From positions 1 through 18,028 of the forward strand of contig CAMJPH010000049.1 in assembly GCA_946407715.1 (NCBI GenBank): a stretch of 18,028 nt of DNA, given 5' to 3'. Positions 1-7,696 of this stretch are shown here, piece after piece. Each line of letters begins with the position of its first letter. The first letter of the stretch is position 1. Origin of the DNA: an uncultured Bacteroidales bacterium (GTDB lineage Bacteria > Bacteroidota > Bacteroidia > Bacteroidales > WCHB1-69). The notes below the pieces were generated by a model. That model saw only the letters and a list, made by a program, of their open reading frames with translations, was not told the DNA's origin and did no database searches. A program made the position numbers and the translations under genes.

Positions 1-446
1 CCCGTGTACATAGCAACATCAGTATAAGGATAATCTCCATCCGTTTTGGCAGCAATCACTTGCCAAGCATTGTAATTTGCGTTGTAAGCGCCACTGTAAG
101 CACCTGCTTCATAATTGTCAGTGTTGAAAGTCACTTTCACGCCAGGGTTAGCGGGGGGAGGAGTAGGAATAGCTTCGAAATAAGCTGTGTAGGTTGCATC
201 AGCGGTGACGGTGATGGTGCGGGGATTGTCGGTATTGCCGTCTTGCCATTTCACAAAGAGGTAACCCTCTTTCGGAGTTGCGGTCAGGGTAGCGGTGGCG
301 CCGTCAGCATAAGAGCCTGCACCAGACACAGTACCCCAAGCATCGTTGTTGGAATTAACCGTGATGGTAAAGTTTTTCGTACATGAGGTGAAAATCATAC
401 CTCCGGCCAGAAGGGCCATGCATAATACGCTTAATACTTTTTTCAT
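1..446 (-). CDS. Lipoprotein with InlB-type repeat domain (5' part only, runs off window)
   Basis: The reading frame starts at an ATG read leftward from 446 and stays open to the window edge, giving about 148 residues without a stop. Residues 1-22 form a lipoprotein signal: Lys-Lys, a hydrophobic stretch, and a lipobox ending I-F-T-S-C with the acylated Cys at 22. This should anchor the protein in the outer membrane, as is usual for Bacteroidales. Residues 24-90 resemble the divergent InlB B-repeat fold (motifs GTVSGAGSYADGATATLTA and GYLFVKWQDG). A Pro-rich linker (PTPPPANPG) follows, then a new Asn/Tyr-rich domain that is cut off. Function cannot be assigned; surface adhesion or binding is typical of such proteins. 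No clear promoter was found upstream. Confidence 0.8.
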   Translation of the reverse strand, partial: MKKVLSVLCMALLAGGMIFTSCTKNFTITVNSNNDAWGTVSGAGSYADGATATLTATPKEGYLFVKWQDGNTDNPRTITVTADATYTAYFEAIPTPPPANPGVKVTFNTDNYEAGAYSGAYNANYNAWQVIAAKTDGDYPYTDVAMYT

Positions 447-541
447 AATACTTTAATTGATTTAAGGTGAATAAAAAGTTGTTTCTTTTGAAAAAACGTC
501 GCAATAGACGAATAATGTAAAAAAACGTTTAACGGCGATTA

Positions 542-1621
542 TTATTGTGCATCGTTTTCGTGTTCGCGCACTAATTTGTCATCAATAAAGATACGTCCGC
601 AGGCTTCGCACACGATGATTTTCTTGTGCAGGCAGATGTCCAATTGACGTTGCGGGGGAATTTTGCTGAAGCAGCCGCCGCATGCATCGCGCTCAATTTT
701 CACAATGGCCAACCCGTTGTGGGCGTTCTTGCGGATGCGTTCGAAAGCGGTGAGTAGGCGGTCATCGACTTTGGATTTCAGCTCTTCGGCTTTGGCCAAA
801 AGTTCCTCTTCCTCCTTTTGGGTGTCGGCGACAATAACCTCAAGCTCGGCTTTTTTCTGTTCCAGAATCTCCTGGATTTCCTTCACGCGCTCGTTGGTTT
901 CCGCAATTTTGTTCTGTTTGTCCAGAATTTCCGCCTCATGTCTCTCCTTGTGTTTGTCGGCCACTTGGATTTGCAGTTGTTGGAACTCAATTTCCTTGCT
1001 CAACGCCTCGTATTCGCGGTTGTTGCGCACGGAGTTCTGCTGCTCCTCGTACTTTTTGATGGTGGCTTTGGCTTCCTCTATGTTAGTGTTTTCGGAGGAT
1101 ATCTTCAGTTTCAGGTTTTTGATGTCATCCGTGAATTTACTGATACGGGTGTTCAGACCTTCGCACTCGTCCTCGTTGTCGCGGATTTCCTCGGGAAGCT
1201 CGCCACGGATCATGCGGATGTCGTCAATTTTGGTGCAGATTTGTTGCAGATTGTACAGGGAGAGCAATTTCTGTTCAATGGAAAGTTCCTCGGCGGTGCT
1301 TTGGGTGCTTTCGTGCTTCTTCACTTCCACAACGCCATCGGAAGATTTCTCCACCGTAACCTCATCGTCTTCGATAATTGTCTCCACCACAGGCTTTTTG
1401 GCCACTTTTTGTTTCGGTTTCGGAGCTTCCTCGGTCACTTGTTCCACCATCTCCTCTCTTACCTCAACGGGCTCTTCCGGTTCCACCGGCTTGGTCTCCT
1501 CCATTTGGGGAACCTTCACCCGTTTCGGGGTGATCTTTTTCATTTTGGGAACAATTTTCTCCACTTTTGTTTTTTTTGTGCCGATTTCAACCTCTTCTTC
1601 TGTGACTTTTTTCTTGGCCAT
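542..1621 (-). CDS. Coiled-coil C4 zinc-ribbon protein (DUF164/zf-RING_7 type)
   Basis: This 359-residue protein has three parts. Residues 1-110 are a Lys/Glu/Pro/Val-rich, probably disordered tail. Residues 115-295 are charged heptad-like sequence forming a long coiled coil (with the family-typical IRGELPEEI around 138). Residues 310-345 are a C4 zinc ribbon with CGGC at 314-317 and CEAC at 338-341. Homologues are widespread in Bacteroidota and are thought to bind nucleic acid, but the exact role is unsettled. The gene lies 30 bp downstream of the Nif3-family gene on the same strand, so the two are probably co-transcribed. The N-terminal tail makes it longer than a minimal family member. Overlapping plus-strand ORFs are shadows. 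Confidence 0.85.
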   Translation of the reverse strand: MAKKKVTEEEVEIGTKKTKVEKIVPKMKKITPKRVKVPQMEETKPVEPEEPVEVREEMVEQVTEEAPKPKQKVAKKPVVETIIEDDEVTVEKSSDGVVEVKKHESTQSTAEELSIEQKLLSLYNLQQICTKIDDIRMIRGELPEEIRDNEDECEGLNTRISKFTDDIKNLKLKISSENTNIEEAKATIKKYEEQQNSVRNNREYEALSKEIEFQQLQIQVADKHKERHEAEILDKQNKIAETNERVKEIQEILEQKKAELEVIVADTQKEEEELLAKAEELKSKVDDRLLTAFERIRKNAHNGLAIVKIERDACGGCFSKIPPQRQLDICLHKKIIVCEACGRIFIDDKLVREHENDAQ

Positions 1622-1651
1622 ATTTGATTTAACTATTTGATTATCAATAAT

Positions 1652-2749
1652 CTAAAAATATTTAACTTCTAAAAGTTCCAATTTAGAAATTAAGGTGGCA
1701 AATGTAGTAAATTTTTCGTTTAGTAAGTTGAAAATAATATTCTTAATGAAAAATTCACCTTCATAGTGCCCGATATCTACTAAAAGCGTGCCGGAATGGG
1801 ACTTGAAGAAGTCATGGTATTTGAAATCGCCGGACACGTATGCGTCTGCGCCCGAAGCGATGGCCAAGTCAATGAAACCGCTTCCGCCTCCACCGCAGAC
1901 AGCCACCTTCCGGATAGTTCGCTCCGTGTTTCCGGCATAGCGGAACGGAGGAAGTTGCAATTTGTCTTTCAGGAAAGACAGGAACGCCGGTACGGTCATT
2001 TCTTCCGGCAACTCCCCGATGCGGCCGAGGCCTATGGTGCGACTTTCGTTTTCTAACGGCAGCAGGTCGAACGCAGGTTCCTCGTAGGGGTGGTTTTCGT
2101 AAAGGGTTTGGATCACAGTTCGTTGCAAACCAGTAGGGTAGAGGATTTCAACACGTTCTTCCGCCACATGTTCGAGGGCACCCTCTTGTCCGAGGTAGGG
2201 GTTGGCGCCGGTTTGCGGCCGGAATTGTCCTGTGCCGTTCATCGTGTAGGCGCACGAGTCGTAATTGCCCTGAACACCGCATCCGATTTGGAAGAGGGCG
2301 TTTTTGAGCTGTTCGGCGTGGTCGGCGGGCACAAAGACCACCAGTTTGCGGTAGAGTCCTTTGTGCGGTTCCAACACTTTCGTGTTCCGAAGTCCGAGTT
2401 TTTCCGCGAAAGCGTCGTTGCCGCCGCCTTCACCGCTGTCGATGTTGGTATGCATGGAATAGAGTACCATGTTGTGTGCCAGTGCTTTGCAAATCATCGC
2501 TCCCACGCGGTCGGTGGGTACAATCTTGTTGATGCCGCGCTTGAGCATCAGCGGATGGTGCGAAATCACGAGGTTGCAGCCCTTTTCGATAGCCTCGTCA
2601 ATGACCTGCTCCGACATCTCGAAACAGACCATCGTGCCGGTGATCTCCTGCCGCACATCCCCGCATTGCACCCCGCAGTTGTCGAAATCTTCTTGGAGGT
2701 ACAATGGGAATTTTTGTTCTAAAAAGGTGGTTACGTCTTTGATTGTCAT
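1652..2749 (-). CDS. Nif3/YqfO-family dinuclear metal-centre hexameric protein
   Basis: The 365-residue product shows the Nif3 metal-site signatures: SHHPL with His64 and His65, MHTNID with His100 and Asp104, and near the C-terminus DIGHYEGE with His328 and Glu332. These two halves form the dinuclear metal site in the family. The central insert (about 130-230, with NHPYEEPAFDLL) is the PII/CutA-like domain that marks the longer YqfO subgroup, so the length is normal. The substrate is not established; proposals for the family include GTP cyclohydrolase-like or NAD-related hydrolase roles. It starts at ATG 2749 without a Shine-Dalgarno sequence and lies just upstream of the zinc-ribbon gene, a pairing I recall as common in Bacteroidales. 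Confidence 0.9.
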   Translation of the reverse strand: MTIKDVTTFLEQKFPLYLQEDFDNCGVQCGDVRQEITGTMVCFEMSEQVIDEAIEKGCNLVISHHPLMLKRGINKIVPTDRVGAMICKALAHNMVLYSMHTNIDSGEGGGNDAFAEKLGLRNTKVLEPHKGLYRKLVVFVPADHAEQLKNALFQIGCGVQGNYDSCAYTMNGTGQFRPQTGANPYLGQEGALEHVAEERVEILYPTGLQRTVIQTLYENHPYEEPAFDLLPLENESRTIGLGRIGELPEEMTVPAFLSFLKDKLQLPPFRYAGNTERTIRKVAVCGGGGSGFIDLAIASGADAYVSGDFKYHDFFKSHSGTLLVDIGHYEGEFFIKNIIFNLLNEKFTTFATLISKLELLEVKYF

Positions 2750-2768
2750 ATTATTGATAATTGATGGT

Positions 2769-2796
2769 GTAGAGACGCAAAATTTTGCGTCTCTAC
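2769..2796. repeat. Perfect 28-bp palindrome (dispersed REP-like element)
   Basis: GTAGAGACGCAAAA is followed directly by its exact reverse complement, giving a 14+14 bp palindrome in the gap between the pnp terminator and the Nif3 gene start. A related, looser hairpin (GGAGACGTT / AACGTCTCT) occurs at 6912-6935. The GTAGAGACG core suggests one dispersed intergenic family. Being near-symmetric, it could act as a bidirectional transcript end or mRNA-stability element. Confidence 0.75.
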
Positions 2797-2820
2797 TGAT
2801 GCCTCTATTGAAAACACAAT

Positions 2821-2845
2821 GCGCCGCAGAAAACCTCTGCGGCGC
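2821..2845 (-). terminator. GC-rich hairpin after pnp, likely transcription terminator
   Basis: A perfect 10-bp stem (GCGCCGCAGA with TCTGCGGCGC) closes a 5-nt loop, 19 bp beyond the pnp stop codon. Read on the minus strand it is followed by ATTGTGTTTTC, a weak T tract. Strong stem stability and position support a terminator or 3'-end-protecting hairpin. Confidence 0.7.
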
Positions 2846-2863
2846 TCTTCGTATGATGGGAAA

Positions 2864-5200
2864 TTAGTCAAAATCGGGGAAGTCGCGTCTTTCCTGACGG
2901 TGACGTTGTCCGTCGTGTTGGTTGCTGTTGCCACGATGCGGGTTGCCGCCGCCGTTGTTGCGGTTGCGGTCGCCGCCCGGACGAGGTCCGCCGTTGCCAC
3001 GGTCGCGGCCGCCGCCGTTGCGGTTGCCTCCACCGTTTCGACCACCGTTGCCACGCGGTTTCTCTTCTTCGTAACCTTCCGGTTTCGGGAGCAGCACCTT
3101 GTGTGACAGCCTGTACTTGCCGGTCTTTTCGTCGATTTCGATGAGCTTCACCTTGATCTTGTCGCCCACGTTGAGCACGTCAGCCACATTGTCGATGCGG
3201 CGGTAAGCGATTTCGGAGACGTGCAGCAGACCGTCGGTGTTCGGCAGGAATTCCACGAATGCGCCGAAGTCGGTGATGGTCTTGACCGTGCCTTCGTATA
3301 TCTCACCCACCTCAGGAAGTGTGGTGATGAGTTTGATGCGCGCCACGGCGGCGTTGATGTCATCCACGTTGGCGGCTGCGATGTCGATAACGCCGAATTC
3401 GCCGACCTCCTCGATGTTAATGACGGTGTTGGTCTCACGCTGCATCTCTTGGATGATTTTGCCTCCAGGTCCGATAACGGCGCCGATGAATTCGCGAGGG
3501 ATTTGCATTTGGACGATACGCGGCACGAACGGACGGTAATCTTCTCTCGGAGCGGGCATCGCTTCTTTGATCTTGCCGAGGATGAACATTCTGCCGCGGT
3601 GTGCCTGAGCCAAAGCTTCGGCCATTACCTCGGAAGAAAGACCCTTGACCTTGATATCCATCTGGCAGGCAGTGATACCGTCTTCGGTACCGCAAACCTT
3701 GAAGTCCATGTCGCCGAGGTGGTCCTCGTCGCCGAGGATGTCGGAGAGGATGGCGTAGCGGCCAGTGGCTTCATCAGTAATCAAGCCCATGGCGATACCG
3801 GAAACGGGCTTCTTCATCTTCACACCGCAATCAAGCAGCGCGAGGGTGCCAGCGCAAACCGTTGCCATAGAGGAACTTCCGTTGGATTCGAGAATGTCGG
3901 AAACCAAGCGGACAGTATAGGGGAATGACGGATCGTCGAACGGAATCATCGGTTTGAGGGCGCGTTTGGCCAAGTTGCCGTGACCGACCTCGCGACGGGA
4001 GGTGCTGCCGATGCGTTTCACCTCGCCCACGCTGTAGGGCGGGAAGTTGTAGTGCAGCAGGAAACGGCTGGTGCCTTCCACCACGGCGCCGTCGATGATT
4101 TGCTCGTCAAGCTTGGTGCCGAGCGTGCAGGTGGTCAACGACTGCGTTTCACCGCGGGTGAAGATGGCGGAACCGTGTGCGGACGGCAGGTAGCCAGTCT
4201 CAATCCAGATGGGACGGATGTCCTCGGTGTGGCGGCCGTCGAGACGGATGCGCTCGTCGAGGATCATGTTGCGCATGGCGTGCCAGAGGATTTCGTCGTA
4301 GTAACGTTTCACCATGACGGCTTTCTCGTCGCGCTCCTCTTCGGGAATAGTCTCGATGAAGTCGGCGAGAATCTGGTCGAAGTCGGCGTTGCGGTCTTGT
4401 TTGCCCTTGAAGGACTTGGCGACGGCATACACTTTGTCGTAAAGTTCGGTATTCATACGCTCACGGATGGCCTCGTCGTCGGTCTCGTGGCAGTATTCGC
4501 GTTTCGGGTTGGCGGTGGGCACCTGTGCGGCGAGATCCAACTGCGCCTGGCACTGCACTTTGATGGCTTCCTTGGCGAAATTGAGGGCGGCGACCATGTC
4601 GTCCTCGGAAATCTCATTCATCTCGCCTTCCACCATCATGATGTTGTCCATGGAGGCGGCCACGATCATGTCGATGTCGGAGCGTTCCATATCCTCAACG
4701 GTGGGGTTCACCACGAGTTGTCCGTCCACGCGGCCCACGCGCACCTCGGAAATCGGGCACTCAAAGGGGATGTTGGAAACGGCGATAGCGGAAGAAGCTG
4801 CGAGACAGGCGAGGCAGTCGGGCAGGAAGTTCTTGTCGCCGGAAATCAGCGTCACAACGACCTGAGTTTCAGCGTGGAAATTCTTGGGGAAGAGGGGACG
4901 GATGGCGCGGTCCACCAGACGGGCGATGAGGATCTCATACTCGGAAGGGCGTGCTTCGCGTTTGAAGAAACCGCCGGGGAAACGACCCACAGCGCCGTAT
5001 TTTTCCTGATATTCAACTTGGAGAGGCATGAAGTCAGTGCCTTCAACGGCCTCTTTTTTGCAACACACGGTTGCGAGCAACATGGTGTTGCCCATGGTGA
5101 CGACAGCAGCGCCGTCGGCCTGCTTCGCCAGCTTGCCGGTTTCAATCGTAACCATACGACCGTCACCGATATCGAAAGTTGTTCTTACTCCTAAATTCAT
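2864..5200 (-). CDS. pnp: Polyribonucleotide nucleotidyltransferase (PNPase)
   Basis: PNPase degrades RNA 3'-to-5' by phosphorolysis. The order is canonical: first RNase PH domain (with [20 protein letters not shown]), an all-helical linker, second RNase PH domain ([20 protein letters not shown], later [18 protein letters not shown]), a KH domain with GPGGK, and an S1 domain ([16 protein letters not shown]). I chose ATG 5200, giving 778 residues from [10 protein letters not shown]. The longer ORF start at 5239 adds 13 residues lacking family similarity and reaches into the upstream hairpin region. The last 63 residues are an unusual Arg/Gly/Asn-rich tail ending DFPDFD. rpsO lies immediately upstream, as in many bacteria, which often links pnp expression to rpsO transcription and autoregulation at the leader. 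Confidence 0.96.
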   Translation of the reverse strand: MNLGVRTTFDIGDGRMVTIETGKLAKQADGAAVVTMGNTMLLATVCCKKEAVEGTDFMPLQVEYQEKYGAVGRFPGGFFKREARPSEYEILIARLVDRAIRPLFPKNFHAETQVVVTLISGDKNFLPDCLACLAASSAIAVSNIPFECPISEVRVGRVDGQLVVNPTVEDMERSDIDMIVAASMDNIMMVEGEMNEISEDDMVAALNFAKEAIKVQCQAQLDLAAQVPTANPKREYCHETDDEAIRERMNTELYDKVYAVAKSFKGKQDRNADFDQILADFIETIPEEERDEKAVMVKRYYDEILWHAMRNMILDERIRLDGRHTEDIRPIWIETGYLPSAHGSAIFTRGETQSLTTCTLGTKLDEQIIDGAVVEGTSRFLLHYNFPPYSVGEVKRIGSTSRREVGHGNLAKRALKPMIPFDDPSFPYTVRLVSDILESNGSSSMATVCAGTLALLDCGVKMKKPVSGIAMGLITDEATGRYAILSDILGDEDHLGDMDFKVCGTEDGITACQMDIKVKGLSSEVMAEALAQAHRGRMFILGKIKEAMPAPREDYRPFVPRIVQMQIPREFIGAVIGPGGKIIQEMQRETNTVINIEEVGEFGVIDIAAANVDDINAAVARIKLITTLPEVGEIYEGTVKTITDFGAFVEFLPNTDGLLHVSEIAYRRIDNVADVLNVGDKIKVKLIEIDEKTGKYRLSHKVLLPKPEGYEEEKPRGNGGRNGGGNRNGGGRDRGNGGPRPGGDRNRNNGGGNPHRGNSNQHDGQRHRQERRDFPDFD

Positions 5201-5240
5201 AATGTTTTTTTTTAGATGTACGAGTTTCGACAATAACAAA

Positions 5241-5282
5241 TATTCAAAAAGGCAATTTTCATCAAAATTGCCTTTTTGAATA
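5241..5282. terminator. Perfect 19-bp hairpin between rpsO and pnp
   Basis: TATTCAAAAAGGCAATTTT pairs without mismatch with its reverse complement around a CATC loop. It starts 20 bp after the rpsO stop and ends 40 bp before the pnp start. A-rich and T-rich stem ends on both strands fit an intrinsic terminator or attenuator, or an RNase III-type processing hairpin controlling pnp read-through. Confidence 0.8.
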
Positions 5283-5302
5283 CTGAAATCGCCTGTAAAA
5301 AA

Positions 5303-5572
5303 TTATTTTCTTAAGCCTAATTCTTTGATTAACGCTCTGTAGCGTTCAATGTCTTGTTGTTTGAGGTACTCGAGCATTTTTTTGCGCTTACCGACCAGGG
5401 TAATCAGGGCGCGTTTGGTCACGCGGTCGCTGTGGTTTTCTTTCACATGCTCGGTCAAATGTTTGATGCGGTGTGTAAACAGGGCAACTTGAGCTTCGGG
5501 GGAGCCGGTGTCCTTTTCGTTTTTACCGTACTTCGTGAAAATTTCTTTCTTAACGTCGTTTGTCAAATACAT
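5303..5572 (-). CDS. rpsO: 30S ribosomal protein S15
   Basis: The 89-residue length is exactly typical of S15. Diagnostic sequence includes DTGSPEAQVALFTHRIKHLT in the middle and the basic VGKRKKMLEYL helix followed by YRALIKELGLRK at the end. S15 binds the central domain of 16S rRNA early in 30S assembly. A Bacteroidota-type -7 element lies at 5624-5631, leaving a leader of roughly 45 nt. No Shine-Dalgarno sequence is seen. Confidence 0.97.
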   Translation of the reverse strand: MYLTNDVKKEIFTKYGKNEKDTGSPEAQVALFTHRIKHLTEHVKENHSDRVTKRALITLVGKRKKMLEYLKQQDIERYRALIKELGLRK

Positions 5573-5623
5573 AACTTCTAACTGCTTTTAATTTATCTTT
5601 TTAACCTATTTTTAAATCGGCGG

Positions 5624-5631
5624 CAAAAATA
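5624..5631 (-). promoter_or_regulatory. Bacteroidota -7 promoter element upstream of rpsO
   Basis: Read on the minus strand this is TATTTTTG, matching TAnnTTTG, followed by CCGCCG. It sits about 52 bp upstream of the rpsO start. No clean -33 TTTG is visible at the usual distance, so the call rests on the -7 box and position. Confidence 0.6.
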
Positions 5632-5732
5632 CACTTTTTTCGATTACGTGTGGCGATTTTTTTAAATCGTTGATTTTGGGTGTTTTTAGGGAGTGTTGGC
5701 TGGCTGGTCACAGCAGGGGGGTAAACGACTTA

Positions 5733-5772
5733 GACTTAGACTTAGACAAACGACTTAGACTATTCACAAATC
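5733..5772. repeat. Short tandem ACTTAG-type repeat
   Basis: GACTTAGACTTAGACTTAGAC is followed by AAACGACTTAGACTATTCAC. Three tandem TTAGAC units plus a fourth separated by five bases lie in the intergenic space before the FISUMP relic. Related TAGACTTA/TCTAAAT words recur at 7023-7155. Confidence 0.6.
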
Positions 5773-5796
5773 CCACTTCACACGTCAAATATTTTG

Positions 5797-5804
5797 TAGT
5801 TTTG
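5797..5804 (+). promoter_or_regulatory. Bacteroidota -7 promoter element upstream of the FISUMP relic
   Basis: TAGTTTTG matches TAnnTTTG and lies 22 bp before ATG 5827. The broken gene may still be transcribed. Confidence 0.5.
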
Positions 5805-6083
5805 CCGAAAAATTATAATCATTGAAATGAAAATGAATTTTACATTCGTGGCTATAATGCTGCTGTTTGCGGTGGCCTCGGCGCAGATGGTCTGTGTGAC
5901 GTTCACGGGACGCGATGTCCAAAACCACTATCTCTCTTTGAATCGGGTGGTGGTCAGCAACCACAGTAAGGGGTGGCAGGAAGCGCTTGTCTGGCCCGAC
6001 ACCGTATTGGTGATGACTGCCACGGGCATCGGGAATGTGGAAGGTGTTTCAAAAGTCCAAAAATCGGCATTTTTCGATTTGTA

Positions 6084-6104
6084 ACTATTTGATTATCAAA
6101 TAGT
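6084..6104. repeat. Short AT-rich inverted repeat at the deletion junction
   Basis: ACTATTTGA and TCAAATAGT flank a TTA loop exactly at the stop of the first FISUMP-relic fragment. The word TAACTATTTGATTATCA also occurs just upstream of the zinc-ribbon gene (about 1630-1646), so it is a shared intergenic word. Confidence 0.5.
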
Positions 6105-6805
6105 AATTTTTACCAAAACAAACCTATGACACACCCTCGTAAATCGCCCCTGCCGCAACCGAAAATCGCCTACCGTGGTGCGACCGACAACCCGTTTGGC
6201 CTCGGCGACCAGATGAAATACGTGGGGTTCTTCACATTCAATGGCACGGAAATAGTGAGCGGTCATGTGTTGCAGGTGCTGGATGCTTCGCAAACTGTCG
6301 TACTGACGTTCGAAGACGGTCTCCCTTGTTCCGGCACTCCCACGGTGACGGACCATGAGGGTAACGTGTATGCCACGGTGAAGATCGGGCAGCAGTGCTG
6401 GATGCGGGAAAACCTGCGGACGACGACCTCGCTGAGTACAGGAACGTACCTCGTCCCGGCTGTCAACACCGGTTACACCTACACGGGCAAACAAGCTCGT
6501 TGGTACAACAACGACTCGGCCACGTATGCGCCGATGAACTACGGATTGTTGTACAATTGGAACGCGGCAATGGATACGTTCAACACGGCGTACGGGGAGA
6601 CGAGCGTGAACACCGATGACAACAATGCGGTGTCGATGAGTTTCATGGGTAGCCGCAGGGGCATCTGTCCTGCGGGCAATATCGGTTGCGGGAATCTGAT
6701 AACGCGAAAGTGTTTGTTGCAGATGGTCAATTTGTTACGGACGGGCGTGCGCCAGGGATTGAAGCGGAAATGGACGGCGGTTTGTGGGTTTCGGAATCCC
6801 CTTAG

Positions 6806-6821
6806 CCCCCTTAAAAGGGGG
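6806..6821. repeat. CCCCCTT..AAGGGGG hairpin inside the FISUMP relic tail
   Basis: A 7-bp stem with a 2-nt loop, preceded by CCCCTTAG. This word is of the dispersed intergenic type, and its presence inside an apparent ORF supports the view that the 3' part of that ORF is not coding. Confidence 0.5.
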
Positions 6822-6911
6822 AAACCAATGATTGCCGTGGCCGGTGCCTGCCGGACATTGCAGAGGAAAGCCCGACGGCGCGGCGGTGGGATTAGGACGA
6901 ATGGTCATTGC

Positions 6912-6935
6912 GGAGACGTTTCAGGGAACGTCTCT
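6912..6935. repeat. REP-like hairpin related to the 2769-2796 palindrome
   Basis: GGAGACGTT pairs with AACGTCTCT (one G-T) around TCAGGG and is followed by ACAGGGTAG. The GAGACG / CGTCTC core is shared with the palindrome at 2769-2796. Confidence 0.55.
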
Positions 6936-6944
6936 ACAGGGTAG

Positions 6945-7209
6945 GACGAGTTTGAATGCCGCCGCGCCGGGGCGCCCAAATCATATTAAAAATTAAGAGC
7001 GCAGAATTAATAATGAATATAGGCATAGACTTATGACAATGACAATAACTATGACAATGATTTAGACTTAAATAAACTAATGACTATTCACATGTCATAC
7101 GTCATTTTGGCTCGGTAGGCGTGAATGGTCTAAATCTATGTCATAGTCTAAATCATGTGCCGTTGCCGTGACCAGTCACAATTCACTAATCACAATTCAC
7201 AAAAAATTG
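6945..7209. other. Non-coding stretch with interrupted inverted repeats
   Basis: No gene is visible. ATGATTTAGACT (about 7058-7069) has its exact reverse complement AGTCTAAATCAT near 7144-7155, and GACTATTCAC/GTGAATGGTC form an imperfect inner pair, so most of 7058-7155 could fold as one long structure. Near 7170-7205, TCACAATTCAC occurs twice in tandem. These look like Bacteroidales low-complexity intergenic repeats. Confidence 0.55.
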
Positions 7210-7217
7210 TATCTTTG
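7210..7217 (+). promoter_or_regulatory. Bacteroidota -7 promoter element upstream of dsrC-like gene
   Basis: TATCTTTG matches TAnnTTTG, 22 bp before ATG 7240. It lies inside the longer ORF that begins at 7168 and so argues for the downstream start. Confidence 0.65.
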
Positions 7218-7239
7218 CGCCTCTAAAAAAATCATCATT

Positions 7240-7557
7240 ATGGCAAATATTGAATTCAATAACAAAACCTACGAGATGGACGGCGACGGCTTCATGGTCC
7301 ATCCGGAAGAATGGAACAAGGAACTGGCTGTGGAAATCGCCAAGGCCGACGGTATCACGGAGATGACCGAGAATCACTGGAAGGTGGTCGATTGCATCCG
7401 TGCCAACTACGAGGAAAAAGGCATCGCCCCGATGGTCCGCACCATCTGCAAGACCGCCAATCTGAAACTGAAGGACATCTACGAGCTCTTCCCGCTCGGT
7501 CCCGCAAGAGGTGCTTGCCGCGTCGCCGGTCTCCCCAAACCCGAAGGCTGCGTATAA
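7240..7557 (+). CDS. DsrC/TusE-family sulfur relay protein with both redox cysteines
   Basis: The 105-residue product carries the family signature throughout (DGDGFMVHPEEWNKELA, HWKVVDCIR) and ends in GPARGACRVAGLPKPEGCV. Cys93 and the penultimate Cys104 are separated by ten residues, the arrangement found in DsrC proteins of dissimilatory sulfur metabolism. TusE proteins for tRNA thiolation generally keep only the last Cys. Such DsrC proteins carry sulfur as a trisulfide and exchange electrons with the membrane DsrMK complex. The start at 7240 is preferred to 7168 because the promoter lies between them and the extra 24 residues are unlike the family. A DsrM-like gene follows 139 bp downstream. 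Its role in this organism is inferred; no sulfite reductase or DsrK is in the window. Confidence 0.9.
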   Translation: MANIEFNNKTYEMDGDGFMVHPEEWNKELAVEIAKADGITEMTENHWKVVDCIRANYEEKGIAPMVRTICKTANLKLKDIYELFPLGPARGACRVAGLPKPEGCV

Positions 7558-7645
7558 TCGGCTATTGGCTTTTAGCTATTAGCTATTAGCTTTTGGTTAT
7601 GAGGTGTTTGTCACAGCCAATAGTCAACAGCTAATAGCCAAAGTC
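7556..7645. repeat. GCTATTAGC-type degenerate repeats forming an inverted pair
   Basis: GGCTATTGGCTTTTAGC and further AGCTATTAGC units are followed by CCAATAGTCAACAGCTAATAGCC, an approximate reverse complement. Transcripts leaving the dsrC-like gene could fold here, which may lower expression of the downstream gene or end some transcripts. Confidence 0.55.
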
Positions 7646-7696
7646 ATAGAGGCATAAATAATATAGGCTAAATCAACAAAACCTAAACTTGTAAAT

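Larger units (their letters stand above)
5827..6944 (+). pseudogene. Broken secreted protein with FISUMP domain
   Basis: The first piece (5827-6084, 85 aa) has a signal peptide (FVAIMLLFAVASAQ) followed by VTFTGRDVQNHYLSLNRV, a pattern typical of Bacteroidales secreted proteins. It stops after a short nonsense end. The second piece (from about 6150) resumes with ATDNPFGLGDQMKYVGFF and then a FISUMP domain (Fibrobacter succinogenes major paralogous domain: VTDHEGNVYATVKIGQQCW, WYNNDSATYAPMNYGLLYNWNAA). The domain ends abruptly after GICPAG at about 6675, where WHVP-type sequence would be expected. The rest of the second ORF is low-quality sequence containing repeat hairpins. So the region between signal and FISUMP is deleted and the C-terminus is lost. 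The 85-aa piece could in principle be expressed alone. Confidence 0.75.

Noticed and set aside
3980..5194. 404-aa plus-strand ORF opposite pnp
   Set aside because: It is antisense to a clearly conserved gene and its His/Gly/Val-rich composition is typical of shadow frames.
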